From Bacteroidaceae bacterium (lineage in GTDB: Bacteria > Bacteroidota > Bacteroidia > Bacteroidales > Bacteroidaceae), in contig JAFTVE010000005.1 in NCBI GenBank assembly GCA_017465905.1, forward strand, positions 1 through 64,000: a stretch of DNA of 64,000 nucleotides. Direction: 5' to 3'. A program made the translations under genes and the position numbers. Below are positions 53,843 through 63,025 of this stretch, in pieces (position 1 is the first letter of the stretch; each line of letters starts with the position of its first letter). The notes under the pieces are model-generated. The model was not told where the DNA came from and ran no database searches. It saw only the letters and a list, made by a program, of their open reading frames with translations.

Positions 53843-53850
53843 CAAAAGTA
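53843..53850 (-). promoter_or_regulatory. Promoter of the 53804 gene, -7 element
   Basis: The minus strand reads TACTTTTG, 38 bases upstream of the ATG. Confidence 0.5.
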
Positions 53851-53894
53851 CACAAAAGTTCGGAGTTGGGCAAAAGCTATAAGTAATTTTTGCT

Positions 53895-53937
53895 TTTCAC
53901 CCGTACCAAGTATACAACATACCTGATACGGGTGAAA
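53895..53937. terminator. Hairpin after the beta-helix protein gene
   Basis: TTTCACCCGTA (53895-53905) and TACGGGTGAAA (53927-53937) form an 11-base stem. No T-run follows on the minus strand, so its termination strength is uncertain. Confidence 0.5.
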
Positions 53938-53980
53938 GATATTGCAGATGCAACGATACAATCTAAAGCCAAACAGTTTC

Positions 53981-55651
53981 TTACTTGCTTCCTACCGTAT
54001 ATCCGACATATATGGCACTGTTCAAGAAGGTCAATGAGGTCCCCGATAACGGGTCATCATAGGAACGCACCTGCAGCGAACCGCCATCAAACGTCAAGCT
54101 GCCATCAGTATCAACACCACGAGAACGAGAGTCGAGAGCGTTGTGCTTATGAGTAGCACCCGAAGCCACCACAGAGACAGTGCTATTCTTCAGTGTCACA
54201 TTGCCCACATTATTGACACCCTTGCCGCCTGTGCCTGTGCTCTTGGCACCAACAGTCATATTCTCTATGGTGAGCACACCCTTACTGCGGAGTGCCGCAG
54301 CAGAAGAGAGTTCCTGCGTGTCGGTCTCGTAGATTGCATTACCCTCGGCAAATGCCGTAAGCTTACCGCCCATGAGCGACATATCACCCTCGCTCATAAC
54401 CGCCTTGGCACCAGCACCCTTTGCTGTTGCCTGCAGGATGCCTCCCGTCATGCTAAGGGTCGACATGGCACGTACAGCATGCCCCTTCTCGCCAGTGGTA
54501 ACGATCTTGATAAGTCCGCCCTTCACATCTATATATGGAGTGATTAATGGGTCAATATTACCGGCATCGTCACCTTCATAAGAGGAAGTGACACCTTCAT
54601 CAACTGCCGTCACGGTGAGTTTACCACCACCAATCTCGATGTAGCCTTTACCGACATCGAGGCCGTCCTGCTGGGCAGTCACATTAACCGCGCCACCATA
54701 CATAATGAAGCAGTCGTTGGTATTGATACCATCACGAACGGAATTCACCGTGATACTACCATTACGCATACGTACATAGTCGTCGCTCACGATACCGTGA
54801 CCTCCCACGCTCTGCACATCAAGCGAACCTTTGCCACTAAATACGAGCTGTCCCTCACTAAAGAAAGTTCCCTTCTGGTCCTCGCCCGTAGTCATCGTAT
54901 AGGAAGTTCCGTCTTTCAACGTATTGGTGGTTCCATCAGCAAGCTCCACCATAATGGTCTTGCCCGATTGGATATTGATGGCGGCCCCCGTAGGATTGGT
55001 GATATTGACACCCTCCATCGTCACCTGAGTCTTGTAGTCGGAATACAATTTGAATGACCCGTTCGTGGTGGTGCCTTTCAACGTATAGGCGATATTCTTC
55101 TTGGTAGAAGAGACTATCACGTGAGCGCCCGTCACTCTCGACATCACGCCACTCACCGTACCGCTTACCGTGGCCTTATCACCATCATAAGTAATCGTAA
55201 CACGACTCGTCGGAGTATAGTTCTCTATAAAGTCTCCATAGTCGCCGTCAGCAGCATCAGTAATCACTTTTTCTGCGACCTCGGTATAGGAGGTATCGTC
55301 GGTGGGGTCGATAGCTACGTCGACATGGGCACCGTCGTAGCTGTACATATCTCTATAAGCACCACCTTCTGCGAACTCAATAGCCTCAATTCCGTCTACA
55401 GCGTAGCATACTACATCTTCGCTTCCATCTTCATAGTCGTATCCATCTTCATATTCGTCATTGGTAGGAAGTCCTGTTGTTATATATAACAAAGAAGCAT
55501 CTTCACTGAAAGTAAGGGTTGTATAAAGACCGCTATAATAAGCAACCGAGCCGTCCTTGCACACCACACGAAAATCGGCAGGGGCAATCATAATAGCATG
55601 CGACACCAACGCCACCATTAGGGCGAAAGAAATAAGAATAAGCCGTTTCAT
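53981..55651 (-). CDS. Secreted beta-helix protein, Cthe_2159/DUF4353 type
   Basis: 556 residues with a signal peptide (MKRLILISFALMVALVSHA). From about residue 150 there are regular beta-helix turns with repeated Gly-Asn/Asp patterns: ANINIQSG-like turns, GQLVFSGKGSLDVQS, VGGHGIVSDDYVRM, DGINTNDCFIMYGGAVNVTAQQDGLDVGKGYIEIGGGKLTVTAVDEGV. This is the Cthe_2159/DUF4353 carbohydrate-binding fold; the founding member binds polygalacturonate. The end ...LTFLNSAIYVGYTVGSK is also family-typical. Last gene of a locus with VTC and DUF4956 genes; it overlaps the preceding gene's stop by four bases. Likely exported to the surface. Confidence 0.85.
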   Translation of the reverse strand: MKRLILISFALMVALVSHAIMIAPADFRVVCKDGSVAYYSGLYTTLTFSEDASLLYITTGLPTNDEYEDGYDYEDGSEDVVCYAVDGIEAIEFAEGGAYRDMYSYDGAHVDVAIDPTDDTSYTEVAEKVITDAADGDYGDFIENYTPTSRVTITYDGDKATVSGTVSGVMSRVTGAHVIVSSTKKNIAYTLKGTTTNGSFKLYSDYKTQVTMEGVNITNPTGAAINIQSGKTIMVELADGTTNTLKDGTSYTMTTGEDQKGTFFSEGQLVFSGKGSLDVQSVGGHGIVSDDYVRMRNGSITVNSVRDGINTNDCFIMYGGAVNVTAQQDGLDVGKGYIEIGGGKLTVTAVDEGVTSSYEGDDAGNIDPLITPYIDVKGGLIKIVTTGEKGHAVRAMSTLSMTGGILQATAKGAGAKAVMSEGDMSLMGGKLTAFAEGNAIYETDTQELSSAAALRSKGVLTIENMTVGAKSTGTGGKGVNNVGNVTLKNSTVSVVASGATHKHNALDSRSRGVDTDGSLTFDGGSLQVRSYDDPLSGTSLTFLNSAIYVGYTVGSK

Positions 55652-56115
55652 CGCTTCACAAATTTAAGGGTTTCACTTCCTGCTACCACAATATACGTTC
55701 CAGCAGACAGATGCGCTAGATTTATTGCAGGTGCTGCAACAGTCTGTATTCTCGACAGCACGCATTCACCACAAGTGCGATAAATTTTTATCGCAGTTCC
55801 AGGAGCCACATTTGCAACCAATTCCGCACTAACAGGATTATATACTATGTTGTCCTTTGTCTCCATATCATCAACAGATGCATGATATGCGTAAAAAACC
55901 ATACGCTGGATATCCTTTATGGCAATTGTACAATCTAACGCGCCATTTACATGAAAGAGCATTTGCCCATTAGAGAAGGTTATCTTACAATCGCCAGGGT
56001 ATTTATCAAACTGAAACATACCCCCATCATTAAAAGTCACAGCAATCTGCTGCGCTCTCACCTGCACCACTCCCAAGAGCAGCAATGCAAAAATCAAATA
56101 AAGATTTCTTTTCAC
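55648..56115 (-). CDS. Small secreted protein with sorting-type C-terminus
   Basis: 155 residues with signal peptide MKRNLYLIFALLLLGVVQVRA. The middle (VTFNDGGMFQFDKYPGDCKITFSNGQMLFHV...IAIKDIQRMVFY) is a pattern often seen in short Bacteroidales exported proteins. The last 75 residues (NIVYNPVSAELVANVAPGTAIKIY...LSAGTYIVVAGSETLKFVKR) look like a T9SS type A sorting domain. Translationally coupled to the beta-helix gene (overlap of four bases) and 19 bases after the DUF2490 gene. Confidence 0.75.
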   Translation of the reverse strand: MKRNLYLIFALLLLGVVQVRAQQIAVTFNDGGMFQFDKYPGDCKITFSNGQMLFHVNGALDCTIAIKDIQRMVFYAYHASVDDMETKDNIVYNPVSAELVANVAPGTAIKIYRTCGECVLSRIQTVAAPAINLAHLSAGTYIVVAGSETLKFVKR

Positions 56116-56134
56116 AACCTATCAGTTTAAGAAA

Positions 56135-56968
56135 TTAGAATTCAAACGCATAGCCAAGACCCAGCACATGGCCACTCACCTCATCGATATCGGCATAGTC
56201 CTGATAACGGTAGAAGAGCTTCAGCTTGTTCTCCTTATTGATTTTATACTCCGTACCTACCGTATAGCGTATCTTGTCGTAGGCAAAGGCATTATCAAGT
56301 TGGTTGTATAGCTCAACCTCCACATAGGGTTCGAAAGGACACTTCTTGATATCGTAGCTTATCTGAAGACGACTACGCAGCTTGTGGTCGCTCTTGGCCT
56401 TCTTGTCATCGACCATTATTTCGGGTTCCTCGTCCCAGGCATCAAACACGGGATGATAGCCATAGCGTTCGCGGTCGCACTGAGCCGGCATACGGTAGGT
56501 AAACTGATAACGTTCGCGGAGCGAGAACTTGAAACGGTTCCACTTGAAAGAGCCTGTCAGCGAAGCTGTGGCACGATGGCGTGCAGTCCAGTAAGCCGCA
56601 TCCACATTCTTATGTTTGGGGATGAACGCACCATTGCCATCCGTCACATAGTTGCCCTCATCGTCCGTCTGATACTTTATCTCCGTCTCAGCCGGATAGT
56701 GCATATACATAAAGGTATAGCCCACATCGGCCTTGAGGAAGGGGATTGCCTTGTTCTTATAAGAGAGGTTAACAGCCCCCGATGCACGCTCTGTCATTGT
56801 CGACATGTCTTGTGTGCGATATTCACCTTCGATGGAGAGTTCCAGCTTCTTGTTGAGCTTGGTAGAACCCTCAACACTTGTCCACACTCCAAAGTCACTC
56901 TGCGCCCAAGCACTGCTTGCAGCCAACAATAGGCATCCGAGGCCTAAGATTCGGTTCTTTTTATTCAT
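56135..56968 (-). CDS. DUF2490 family outer-membrane protein
   Basis: 277 residues from ATG 56968 (MNKKNRILGLGCLLLAASSAWAQ, signal peptide); an upstream start would lie at the promoter. Alternating strands with aromatic ends (SDFGVWTSVEGSTKLNKKLELSIEGEYRTQDM, FLKADVGYTFMYMHYP, KFSLRERYQFTYRMP, KLRSRLQISYDIK, LKLFYRYQDYADIDEVSGHVLGLGYAFEF) and a terminal Phe indicate a 10-12-strand outer-membrane barrel, as in DUF2490. Promoter TATCTTTG at 56990-56997, with a four-unit 22-base array directly upstream (57033-57105). Confidence 0.85.
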   Translation of the reverse strand: MNKKNRILGLGCLLLAASSAWAQSDFGVWTSVEGSTKLNKKLELSIEGEYRTQDMSTMTERASGAVNLSYKNKAIPFLKADVGYTFMYMHYPAETEIKYQTDDEGNYVTDGNGAFIPKHKNVDAAYWTARHRATASLTGSFKWNRFKFSLRERYQFTYRMPAQCDRERYGYHPVFDAWDEEPEIMVDDKKAKSDHKLRSRLQISYDIKKCPFEPYVEVELYNQLDNAFAYDKIRYTVGTEYKINKENKLKLFYRYQDYADIDEVSGHVLGLGYAFEF

Positions 56969-56989
56969 AGTCTTTATATTTTTTCGCAG

Positions 56990-56997
56990 CAAAGATA
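56990..56997 (-). promoter_or_regulatory. DUF2490 gene promoter, -7 element
   Basis: The minus strand reads TATCTTTG, 22 bases before the ATG at 56968. The 22-base array begins about 50 bases upstream of the expected transcript start. Confidence 0.55.
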
Positions 56998-57032
56998 GGT
57001 CTCAATTCTGAAAAGATTCTGAAATTTCACAT

Positions 57033-57105
57033 ACATGTACTACTTTTTGTTCATGCATGTAATAAAATTGATACACGCATGTACCGCTTTCGGTTCATGC
57101 ATGTA
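57033..57105. repeat. 22-base tandem array of CATGTA palindromes
   Basis: CATGTA preceded by A or G occurs at 57033, 57055, 57077 and 57099, spaced exactly 22 bases. Three copies extend to GCATGTA and two to TTCATGCATGTA. The third spacer holds an inverted repeat (ACCG-cttt-CGGT). It fills the gap between the DUF4956 stop and the DUF2490 promoter. Confidence 0.85.
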
Positions 57106-57114
57106 CCTTTTGTC

Positions 57115-57855
57115 TTATCCCATCTTGGGCAAACGGCCCACATGATTTACGCTATTCACCTCATTGGTCAAGGGTTCGTAGTAGATTTTCACCATTGCCG
57201 TATCTTTAGAGAAATCGATTGCACCCACCTCTACACGGAGAATGTCCAATCCTGTACGTTTCTTGAGATCCGCGATGAGTTCATCCTCCTTCTCGGGAGT
57301 AATAAGGCCGATATTATCATACAGCACCAACTTGCTGGCCACATGCTTCACGTAACGGTTGCTCTCGCACATCCATATAGATATGATAAACAGCAGGTTG
57401 GTGGCCAACAACTCCACATAGCTGATACTTGTAGCCAAACCATTGATAGCACTGACTGCAATGATAAGGAAAAGGTAAGTCATCTCGCGGATGGGCACCG
57501 ACTCGGTACGATAGCGGATGATGCCAAAGATAGCAAACAGACCTAACGCAAATCCTATCTTCAGCTTCACACCTCCCATAAGGAAGATGAGCAGGAACAC
57601 ACTGATAGAAATTAATATAAAGGTAAAGAAGTAGTCACGGCGTTTGCTCTTAGGATAGTAGAATACACGCACGATGAGCGCGATGACTGCCGTATTGAGT
57701 ACAAAACGGACAAGCAGCTCGGCCAGTGCGCCCCAATCGGCCCACATGGAGGTCATCAGCGCATCAGCCAACGGTTGTACATCCATATCCATCTCTTCAG
57801 CTGCCATGACAAGGGCGTTGGTCCCTCCGGCAATAAGGTTTAACAGGTTTCCCAT
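57115..57855 (-). CDS. DUF4956 family membrane protein
   Basis: 246 residues with four membrane segments at about 50-66, 75-92, 96-112 and 125-150 (FVLNTAVIALIVRVFYY, YFFTFILISISVFLLIFLM, IGFALGLFAIFGIIRYRTESVPIREMTYLFLIIAVSAING). The FGIIRYRTESVPIREMTYLF motif is diagnostic of DUF4956. A cytoplasmic C-terminal domain (KKRTGLDILRVEVGAIDFSKDTAMVKIYY) follows. Members are regularly paired with VTC-domain proteins and cell-surface CotH or beta-helix genes; the role is unknown. It starts three bases after the VTC gene's stop. Confidence 0.9.
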   Translation of the reverse strand: MGNLLNLIAGGTNALVMAAEEMDMDVQPLADALMTSMWADWGALAELLVRFVLNTAVIALIVRVFYYPKSKRRDYFFTFILISISVFLLIFLMGGVKLKIGFALGLFAIFGIIRYRTESVPIREMTYLFLIIAVSAINGLATSISYVELLATNLLFIISIWMCESNRYVKHVASKLVLYDNIGLITPEKEDELIADLKKRTGLDILRVEVGAIDFSKDTAMVKIYYEPLTNEVNSVNHVGRLPKMG

Positions 57856-57858
57856 AGA

Positions 57859-58620
57859 TCAATGATTATTTAGTAGTTTATTTATTCTGACAAATCGCGG
57901 CTTGAAGTTACCCTGCCTGAGTTCAGGCTTGGTAAGCGCCGACCCTATGCAGTACTTGCTGAATCCCGAGGGTTTGATACGCAACTGACGCAGCATGCTC
58001 TTCACCGGGGAGTACACATTGCCGTCGCGTTTGAGTTCGATGATGACCAATCGGTCAAAGGTATCTTCAATATCGGTTTCCCAATGGTGGAACTTCACAT
58101 GGCAGTCGATGGTGAGACGCTCGGTTTTGGCCATGTTGACCAGCGTGATGCGCTCAAAGTGATTCTCCACTTTGGGCACGAGGTCATCGAGCAAATAGTT
58201 GGCATGCTTGGCCAGTAGGGTATCACCCCCATCTTCGCGCAATGAATGTATGCTGCCCACGGTCATACGCTTCTTCTTGGTGCGCCCGTGGTTGTTCTTG
58301 TTTTTTACTTCGAGGAAGGTATCGCCCGAGTCCATATAAGTACGCACCCTCACCTTCTGTCTCACGATACGCCCATTATGATGCATCGTATACATCTCCT
58401 CATCGGGAGTGTCCAGATAGATTGTATGATAACGGTTGTAACGCTTGCCCTCGATTTGTTGTACCATATACTTGCCCTGCGCCATGACGAGCAGCTGCTG
58501 CAACTGGTCGATCGTAGCAAGATACTTCTTGTCGATGCGGTTCATCAGCTTAATGTCCTTCATCTCTGAGAGCGAGATGGGCGGCAGCTTGTCGAGCAGT
58601 TGCAGTATATGTTGTTCCAT
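57859..58620 (-). CDS. VTC-domain (polyphosphate polymerase-like) protein
   Basis: 253 residues, all one VTC tunnel domain. Basic and acidic tunnel residues are seen in MNRIDKKYLATIDQL, KRYNRYHTIYLDTPDEEMYTMHHNGRIVRQKVRVRTYMDSGDTFLEVKNKNNHGRTKKKRM and VIIELKRDGNVYSPVKSMLRQLRIKPSGFSKYCIG. Yeast Vtc4 makes polyphosphate with this fold; the bacterial products are not established. First gene of the VTC-DUF4956 unit; promoter TATATTTG at 58650-58657. Confidence 0.88.
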   Translation of the reverse strand: MEQHILQLLDKLPPISLSEMKDIKLMNRIDKKYLATIDQLQQLLVMAQGKYMVQQIEGKRYNRYHTIYLDTPDEEMYTMHHNGRIVRQKVRVRTYMDSGDTFLEVKNKNNHGRTKKKRMTVGSIHSLREDGGDTLLAKHANYLLDDLVPKVENHFERITLVNMAKTERLTIDCHVKFHHWETDIEDTFDRLVIIELKRDGNVYSPVKSMLRQLRIKPSGFSKYCIGSALTKPELRQGNFKPRFVRINKLLNNH

Positions 58621-58649
58621 AGTATATAGCCGTACGATACGAATTTGTG

Positions 58650-58657
58650 CAAATATA
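58650..58657 (-). promoter_or_regulatory. VTC gene promoter, -7 element
   Basis: The minus strand reads TATATTTG, 29 bases upstream of the ATG. Confidence 0.55.
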
Positions 58658-58739
58658 GCAACTTATCCCAAACTCTGAAACAAAATTGTAAAAAAAACAA
58701 GAATTTTGCCTTTAATTATTTATATATAGTAAAAAACTG

Positions 58740-58770
58740 TTGCAAAAAAAGAAAAAACCGACTACCTTTG
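58740..58770 (+). promoter_or_regulatory. frr promoter
   Basis: TTG at 58740-58742 and TACCTTTG at 58763-58770, 20 bases apart. The leader of about 115 bases contains an inverted repeat. Confidence 0.65.
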
Positions 58771-58784
58771 GCTTTACTATTTGA

Positions 58785-58886
58785 GTTTGTAAGTTTTTGA
58801 GTTTATAAGTTTGTACCTTAAAAACACTACAAACCGAAATAGCCCCAGAGCCAATCAACTTAAGAACTTACAAACTTAAAAACTTA
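58785..58886 (+). repeat. Inverted repeat of AAGTTT words in the frr leader
   Basis: TTGAGTTTGTAAGTTTTTGA and a second such unit (about 58783-58814) are nearly complementary to ACTTAAGAACTTACAAACTT (58858-58877), with about three mismatches in 20. The AGTTTNTAAGTTT word is also at the ends of dispersed repeat copies A-C. Confidence 0.6.
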
Positions 58887-58893
58887 AAACAAT

Positions 58894-59445
58894 ATGCAGG
58901 AATATTTGAACGAAGCACAAGAGATGATGGAGATGGCCATCCTCCACGTTGAAGACGAACTTGCCCGCATCCGTGCCGGCAAAGCCAACACCCGTATCCT
59001 TGACGGTATCCGTGTAGACTCATACGGTACAATGGTGCCCTTGACAGGTGTAGCCTCTATCACCACCCCCGATGCACGCACCATCGCCATCAAGCCTTGG
59101 GACAAGAACATGTTCCGCGTCATCGAGAAAGCCATCATCGACTCTCCCGTAGGCATCACTCCCGAGAACAACGGTGAAATCATACGCCTTGGCATACCTC
59201 CCCTCACCGAGGAACGCCGTAAGCAACTCGCCAAGCAATGTAAGGAGGTAGCCGAGAATGCCAAGATTAGCATCCGCAATGCCCGTCGCGACTGCATCGA
59301 TGCACTGAAGAAGGCCGTTAAGGACGGCATGCCCGAGGATGTTCAGAAGGACGGTGAAGAAAAGCTCCAGAAGCTGCACGACAAGTACATCAAGAAGGTG
59401 GACGAGCTCTATGCAGACAAGGAGAAGGAGATCATGACCGTATAA
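58894..59445 (+). CDS. frr: Ribosome recycling factor
   Basis: Splits post-termination ribosomes together with EF-G. It has 183 residues, the normal length. Seen: [95 protein letters not shown] and the three-helix-bundle end [30 protein letters not shown]. The start at MQEYL follows an A/T-rich leader without Shine-Dalgarno. rsgA follows after 113 bases that consist mostly of heptanucleotide repeats. Confidence 0.97.
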   Translation: MQEYLNEAQEMMEMAILHVEDELARIRAGKANTRILDGIRVDSYGTMVPLTGVASITTPDARTIAIKPWDKNMFRVIEKAIIDSPVGITPENNGEIIRLGIPPLTEERRKQLAKQCKEVAENAKISIRNARRDCIDALKKAVKDGMPEDVQKDGEEKLQKLHDKYIKKVDELYADKEKEIMTV

Positions 59446-59452
59446 TACGCAA

Positions 59453-59555
59453 TGGACAATTGACAATGCACAATTGACAATTAGGCTTCGCAAAAGAAAT
59501 TGGAACTGCCTATAAAGAAGAAATTGTCAATTGTCAATTGTCAATTGTCAATTAT
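59453..59555. repeat. AATTGTC heptanucleotide repeats between frr and rsgA
   Basis: A first cluster (59453-59482, GACAATTGACAATGCACAAT) and a second of five consecutive seven-base units (59522-59555, AATTGTCAATTGTCAATTG and more) in opposite sense. The second ends four bases before the rsgA ATG. The two clusters could pair as a long hairpin covering the rsgA start. Confidence 0.8.
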
Positions 59556-59558
59556 CTT

Positions 59559-60500
59559 ATGCTTGGACTCGTAATCAAGAACACCGGGAGCCAATACATC
59601 GTGAAGACCGCTGAGGGAGACCTCATCGACTGCCGCATCAAAGGCAACTTCCGACTCAAGGGCATCCGCAGCACCAATCCCGTTGCCGTCGGCGATTGGG
59701 TGACAATCACCTCACCCACCGACGGCACATCCTATATTACCGACATCCAAGAACGACGCAACTACATCATACGTCGTGCCTCGAACCTCTCGAAGCAGTC
59801 ACACATCCTTGCCGCCAATGTCGACATGTGCCTGCTCATCGTCACCATCAACTACCCCGAGACATCCACCGTCTTCATCGACCGCTTCCTCGCCACTGCC
59901 GAAGCCTACCGCATCCCCGTACATATCGTGTTCAACAAGGTGGACCGCTACAATGAGGACGAACGCCGCTATCTCGATGCCATCGTACACCTTTATAATA
60001 CCATTGGCTACGAGTGCTCCTGCGTTTCGGCTCTCAATGGCGACGGACTCGACAAGGTGCGTGCCTCTCTCACAGGCAAGACCACCCTACTCTCCGGCAA
60101 CTCCGGTGTAGGCAAGAGCACCCTCATCAATGCCCTGCTCCCCGACCTCCATCTGCGCACAGCAGAAATCTCCGAGTATCACAACAAGGGCATGCACACC
60201 ACCACCTTCTCCGAGATGTTCCCCTTCGGCGACAACGGTTGGCTCATCGACACTCCCGGTGTCAAGGGCTTCGGCACCTTCGACATGGAAGAGGAGGAAA
60301 TCAGCCACTACTTTCGCGAGATATTCGCCGAGTCGGCCCAATGCCGCTATAGCAACTGTACCCACACCCACGAGCCCCACTGCGCCGTACGCCAAGCCGT
60401 AGAGGAGTGCCGAATCAGCCAATCACGCTATGCCTCTTACCTCAGCATGCTCGACGACAAGGAGGAGGGCAAGTACCGCGAAGGATATTGCCCCCCCTAG
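59559..60500 (+). CDS. rsgA: Small-subunit biogenesis GTPase RsgA
   Basis: Late 30S assembly GTPase. The start at 59559 ([17 protein letters not shown]) gives 313 residues; the frame is open seven codons further up only through the repeat. An OB-fold N-terminus is followed by a circularly permuted GTPase with FNKVDRY (G4), [18 protein letters not shown] (G1), HTTTF (G2) and [10 protein letters not shown] (G3). The C-terminal zinc site has [16 protein letters not shown]. After the stop the same frame continues as [20 protein letters not shown], a segment duplicated at 43976-44040. Translation may be affected by the heptanucleotide repeats just before the ATG. Confidence 0.95.
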   Translation: MLGLVIKNTGSQYIVKTAEGDLIDCRIKGNFRLKGIRSTNPVAVGDWVTITSPTDGTSYITDIQERRNYIIRRASNLSKQSHILAANVDMCLLIVTINYPETSTVFIDRFLATAEAYRIPVHIVFNKVDRYNEDERRYLDAIVHLYNTIGYECSCVSALNGDGLDKVRASLTGKTTLLSGNSGVGKSTLINALLPDLHLRTAEISEYHNKGMHTTTFSEMFPFGDNGWLIDTPGVKGFGTFDMEEEEISHYFREIFAESAQCRYSNCTHTHEPHCAVRQAVEECRISQSRYASYLSMLDDKEEGKYREGYCPP

Positions 60501-60501
60501 C

Positions 60502-60574
60502 CCTTCTGGAAGCAACTGCTGCAGCAAGAGGGCATGTTCACACACGACGAGATAAAAGTATTTGAATAGCAATA
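60502..60574 (+). repeat. Segment duplicated at 43976-44053
   Basis: CCTTCTGGAAGC, CTGCTGCAGCAAGAGGGC, CGACGAGATAAAA and AATAGCAATAACA occur in the same order at both places. It lies between the rsgA stop and the GH3 gene start. It reads in the rsgA frame, so it may be an old extension of rsgA or a separate small element. Confidence 0.7.
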
Positions 60575-60594
60575 ACACAATACTTACAGAACCG

Positions 60595-62931
60595 ATGAAA
60601 AGACATTTGCTATGGGCAGCATCGATGCTGCTGGCTACCGCAGTGGTGGCACAGGGGGTGGCACCGGCCATACCGCATGACAAGAAGTTGGAAGCCAAGG
60701 TGGAGCGCACGCTGCACAAGCTGACGCTGGAGGAGAAGGTGGGACAGATGTGTGAACTCACCATCGACGTCGTCACCGACAACCGGCACCGCGACTCCGT
60801 GGTGCTCAACGAGGAGGCGGTGGCCAAGGTGATAGACCGCTACAAGGTGGGCAGCATACTGAACGTGCCACTGGGATTGGCACAGACTCCCGAGTCGTGG
60901 GCAAGGCTGATACGCACGCTCAACCATCGCTCGATGGAGGCCTGCGGAGTGACGCAGATCTATGGCGTGGACCAGATACATGGGGCGAGCTACACGTGGG
61001 GCGCCACACTGTACCCGCAGGAGGTGGGACAGGCGGCATCGTTCAACCGCGACATACCGCACCGTGTGAACGAGGTGTCGGCCTACGAGAGCCGCGCATG
61101 CCTCATACCGTGGGTGTACTCACCGGTGATGGACCTGGGACGCAACCCGCTATGGAGCCGCCAGTGGGAGAGCTACGGCGAGGATGTGTACCTCAACGGA
61201 GAGATGGCTACTGCCGCCGTGCGCGGATACCAGGGCAGCGACCCCAACCACATAGACGGACAGCATGTGGCAGCGTGCCTGAAGCACTACATGGCCTACG
61301 GAGTGCCCGTGAGCGGCAAGGACCGCACACCGAGCCACGTGACCGACCGCGAGATGAGGGAGCGCTACTTCGAACCCTTCCGCAAGGCGATACAGGCAGG
61401 GGCCCTGTCGCTCATGGTGAACTCGGGCGTGAACGACGGCATACCCATGCATGCCAACCACGAGCTGCTCACGGTGTGGCTCAAGGAGGGCCTCAACTGG
61501 GACGGCATGATAGTGACCGACTGGGCCGACATCAACAACATGTATGAGCGCGACCACGTGGCCGCATCGAAGAAGGATGCCATAGCCATGGCCATCAATG
61601 CGGGCATAGACATGTCGATGGTGCCCTACGAGGTGGAGTTCTGCGACCTGCTGCTGGAGCTGGTGCACGAGGGACGCGTGCCCATGGAGCGTATCGACGA
61701 TGCCGTGCGCCGCATACTCCGACTCAAGTACCGCACGGGGCTGATGGACCGCAAGACGTGGGACATCGCACCCGAGGAGCTGGCCAAGGAGTTTCCCGAC
61801 TTCGGCTCTGACAAGCTGGCTGCCGAGGCCATAGGCATTGCCGAGGAGTGTATGGTGCTGCTCAAGAACAACGACAATCTGCTGCCGCTGAAGCAGGGCA
61901 CACGCCTGCTCGTATGCGGACCCAACGCCAACAGCATGCGCTCGCTCAATGGCGGATGGAGCTACACCTGGCAGGGCGACCGCACCGATGAGGTGGCACG
62001 CAAGATAGGCAAGTACAAGACGATATATGCCGCGCTGGCCGATAAGTTCGGGCACGACAACGTGACACTCTGCGAGGGCACAACATGGGCCGCCAGGGGC
62101 AACTGGCAAGCCCAGAACAAGCCCGACATAGAGGCTGCCGTAGCGGCGGCCGCCAATGCCGATGTGATAGTGGCTGTGGTGGGCGAGAACTCCTACTGCG
62201 AGACACCGGGCAACATCGACGACCTCACGCTGAGCGCCAATCAACGCGAGCTGGTGAAGGCGCTGGGCGCTACGGGCAAGCCCATCGTGCTGGTGCTCAA
62301 CGAGGGACGACCCCGCGTGATTGCCGACATAGAGCCGCTGGCAGGGGCTGTGGTGCAGACCTTCCTGCCGGGCAACTACGGTGGCGAGGCGCTGGCACGA
62401 CTGATGGCGGGCGAGGCCAACTTTAGCGGCCGACTGCCCTACACCTACCCTCGCCACACGGGAGCACTGGTGACCTACGACTACAAGTCCTGCGAGAGCC
62501 GCGGACAGATGGCGGGCAGCTACAACTACGATGCAGTGATGGATGTGCAGTATGCCTTCGGCTACGGACTGAGCTACACCACCTACGAGTATAGCAACCT
62601 GCGGGCCGACAAGACGGAGTTTGCGGCGGCGGACAGCATCACCTTCAGCATCGACGTGACCAACACGGGTACCGTAGCCGGCAAGGAGAGCGTGCTCCTC
62701 TTCGTGAGCGACCTGGTGGCTACCATCAGCCCCGACAACAAGCGCCTGCGCGACTTCGAAAAGGTGGCCCTGGAACCGGGCGAGACACGCACCGTGAAGC
62801 TCGCCATCGCAGCCCGCGACCTGGCATTCGTGGGCATGGGCAACCGATGGACACTCGAGGAGGGCGACTTCCACGTGGCGGTAGGCCGCGAGAGCCTGCG
62901 CATACGCTGCACGGAGACGAAGGTATTCTGA
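60595..62931 (+). CDS. Secreted GH3 family glycosidase
   Basis: 778 residues from ATG 60595, with signal peptide [20 protein letters not shown]. The frame extends upstream only through a TTG. The N-terminal barrel has [61 protein letters not shown] and the nucleophile site [17 protein letters not shown] (Asp 309). The second domain has [55 protein letters not shown] and PFTYPRH-like [20 protein letters not shown]-terminal FN3-like domain closes the protein ([20 protein letters not shown]). Beta-glucosidase or beta-xylosidase activity is likely; the substrate cannot be fixed by sequence alone. Higher G/C than neighbours. Confidence 0.93.
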   Translation: MKRHLLWAASMLLATAVVAQGVAPAIPHDKKLEAKVERTLHKLTLEEKVGQMCELTIDVVTDNRHRDSVVLNEEAVAKVIDRYKVGSILNVPLGLAQTPESWARLIRTLNHRSMEACGVTQIYGVDQIHGASYTWGATLYPQEVGQAASFNRDIPHRVNEVSAYESRACLIPWVYSPVMDLGRNPLWSRQWESYGEDVYLNGEMATAAVRGYQGSDPNHIDGQHVAACLKHYMAYGVPVSGKDRTPSHVTDREMRERYFEPFRKAIQAGALSLMVNSGVNDGIPMHANHELLTVWLKEGLNWDGMIVTDWADINNMYERDHVAASKKDAIAMAINAGIDMSMVPYEVEFCDLLLELVHEGRVPMERIDDAVRRILRLKYRTGLMDRKTWDIAPEELAKEFPDFGSDKLAAEAIGIAEECMVLLKNNDNLLPLKQGTRLLVCGPNANSMRSLNGGWSYTWQGDRTDEVARKIGKYKTIYAALADKFGHDNVTLCEGTTWAARGNWQAQNKPDIEAAVAAAANADVIVAVVGENSYCETPGNIDDLTLSANQRELVKALGATGKPIVLVLNEGRPRVIADIEPLAGAVVQTFLPGNYGGEALARLMAGEANFSGRLPYTYPRHTGALVTYDYKSCESRGQMAGSYNYDAVMDVQYAFGYGLSYTTYEYSNLRADKTEFAAADSITFSIDVTNTGTVAGKESVLLFVSDLVATISPDNKRLRDFEKVALEPGETRTVKLAIAARDLAFVGMGNRWTLEEGDFHVAVGRESLRIRCTETKVF

Positions 62932-62964
62932 GCTACTCTGCTACCCTAACCTATCAGATACAAT

Positions 62965-63000
62965 AATGGCCGACACTCTATATATCAAGTGCCGGCCATT
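62965..63000. terminator. Bidirectional terminator between GH3 and yebC genes
   Basis: AATGGCCGACACT (62965-62977) pairs with AGTGCCGGCCATT (62988-63000) with one mismatch, which is a G-T pair on the minus strand. Confidence 0.75.
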
Positions 63001-63025
63001 GCTTTCTACCCCAAAGAGAGTTTTT

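Noticed and set aside
53895-53937. Strong rho-independent terminator after the beta-helix gene
   Set aside because: The stem is good but is followed by A-rich sequence on the minus strand, so it was kept only as a weak candidate.
61150-62874. 574-codon open frame antisense to the GH3 gene
   Set aside because: A shadow of a G/C-rich gene in the opposite frame. Its composition is dominated by Val, His and Ala, with no known domain. The sense gene is certain.
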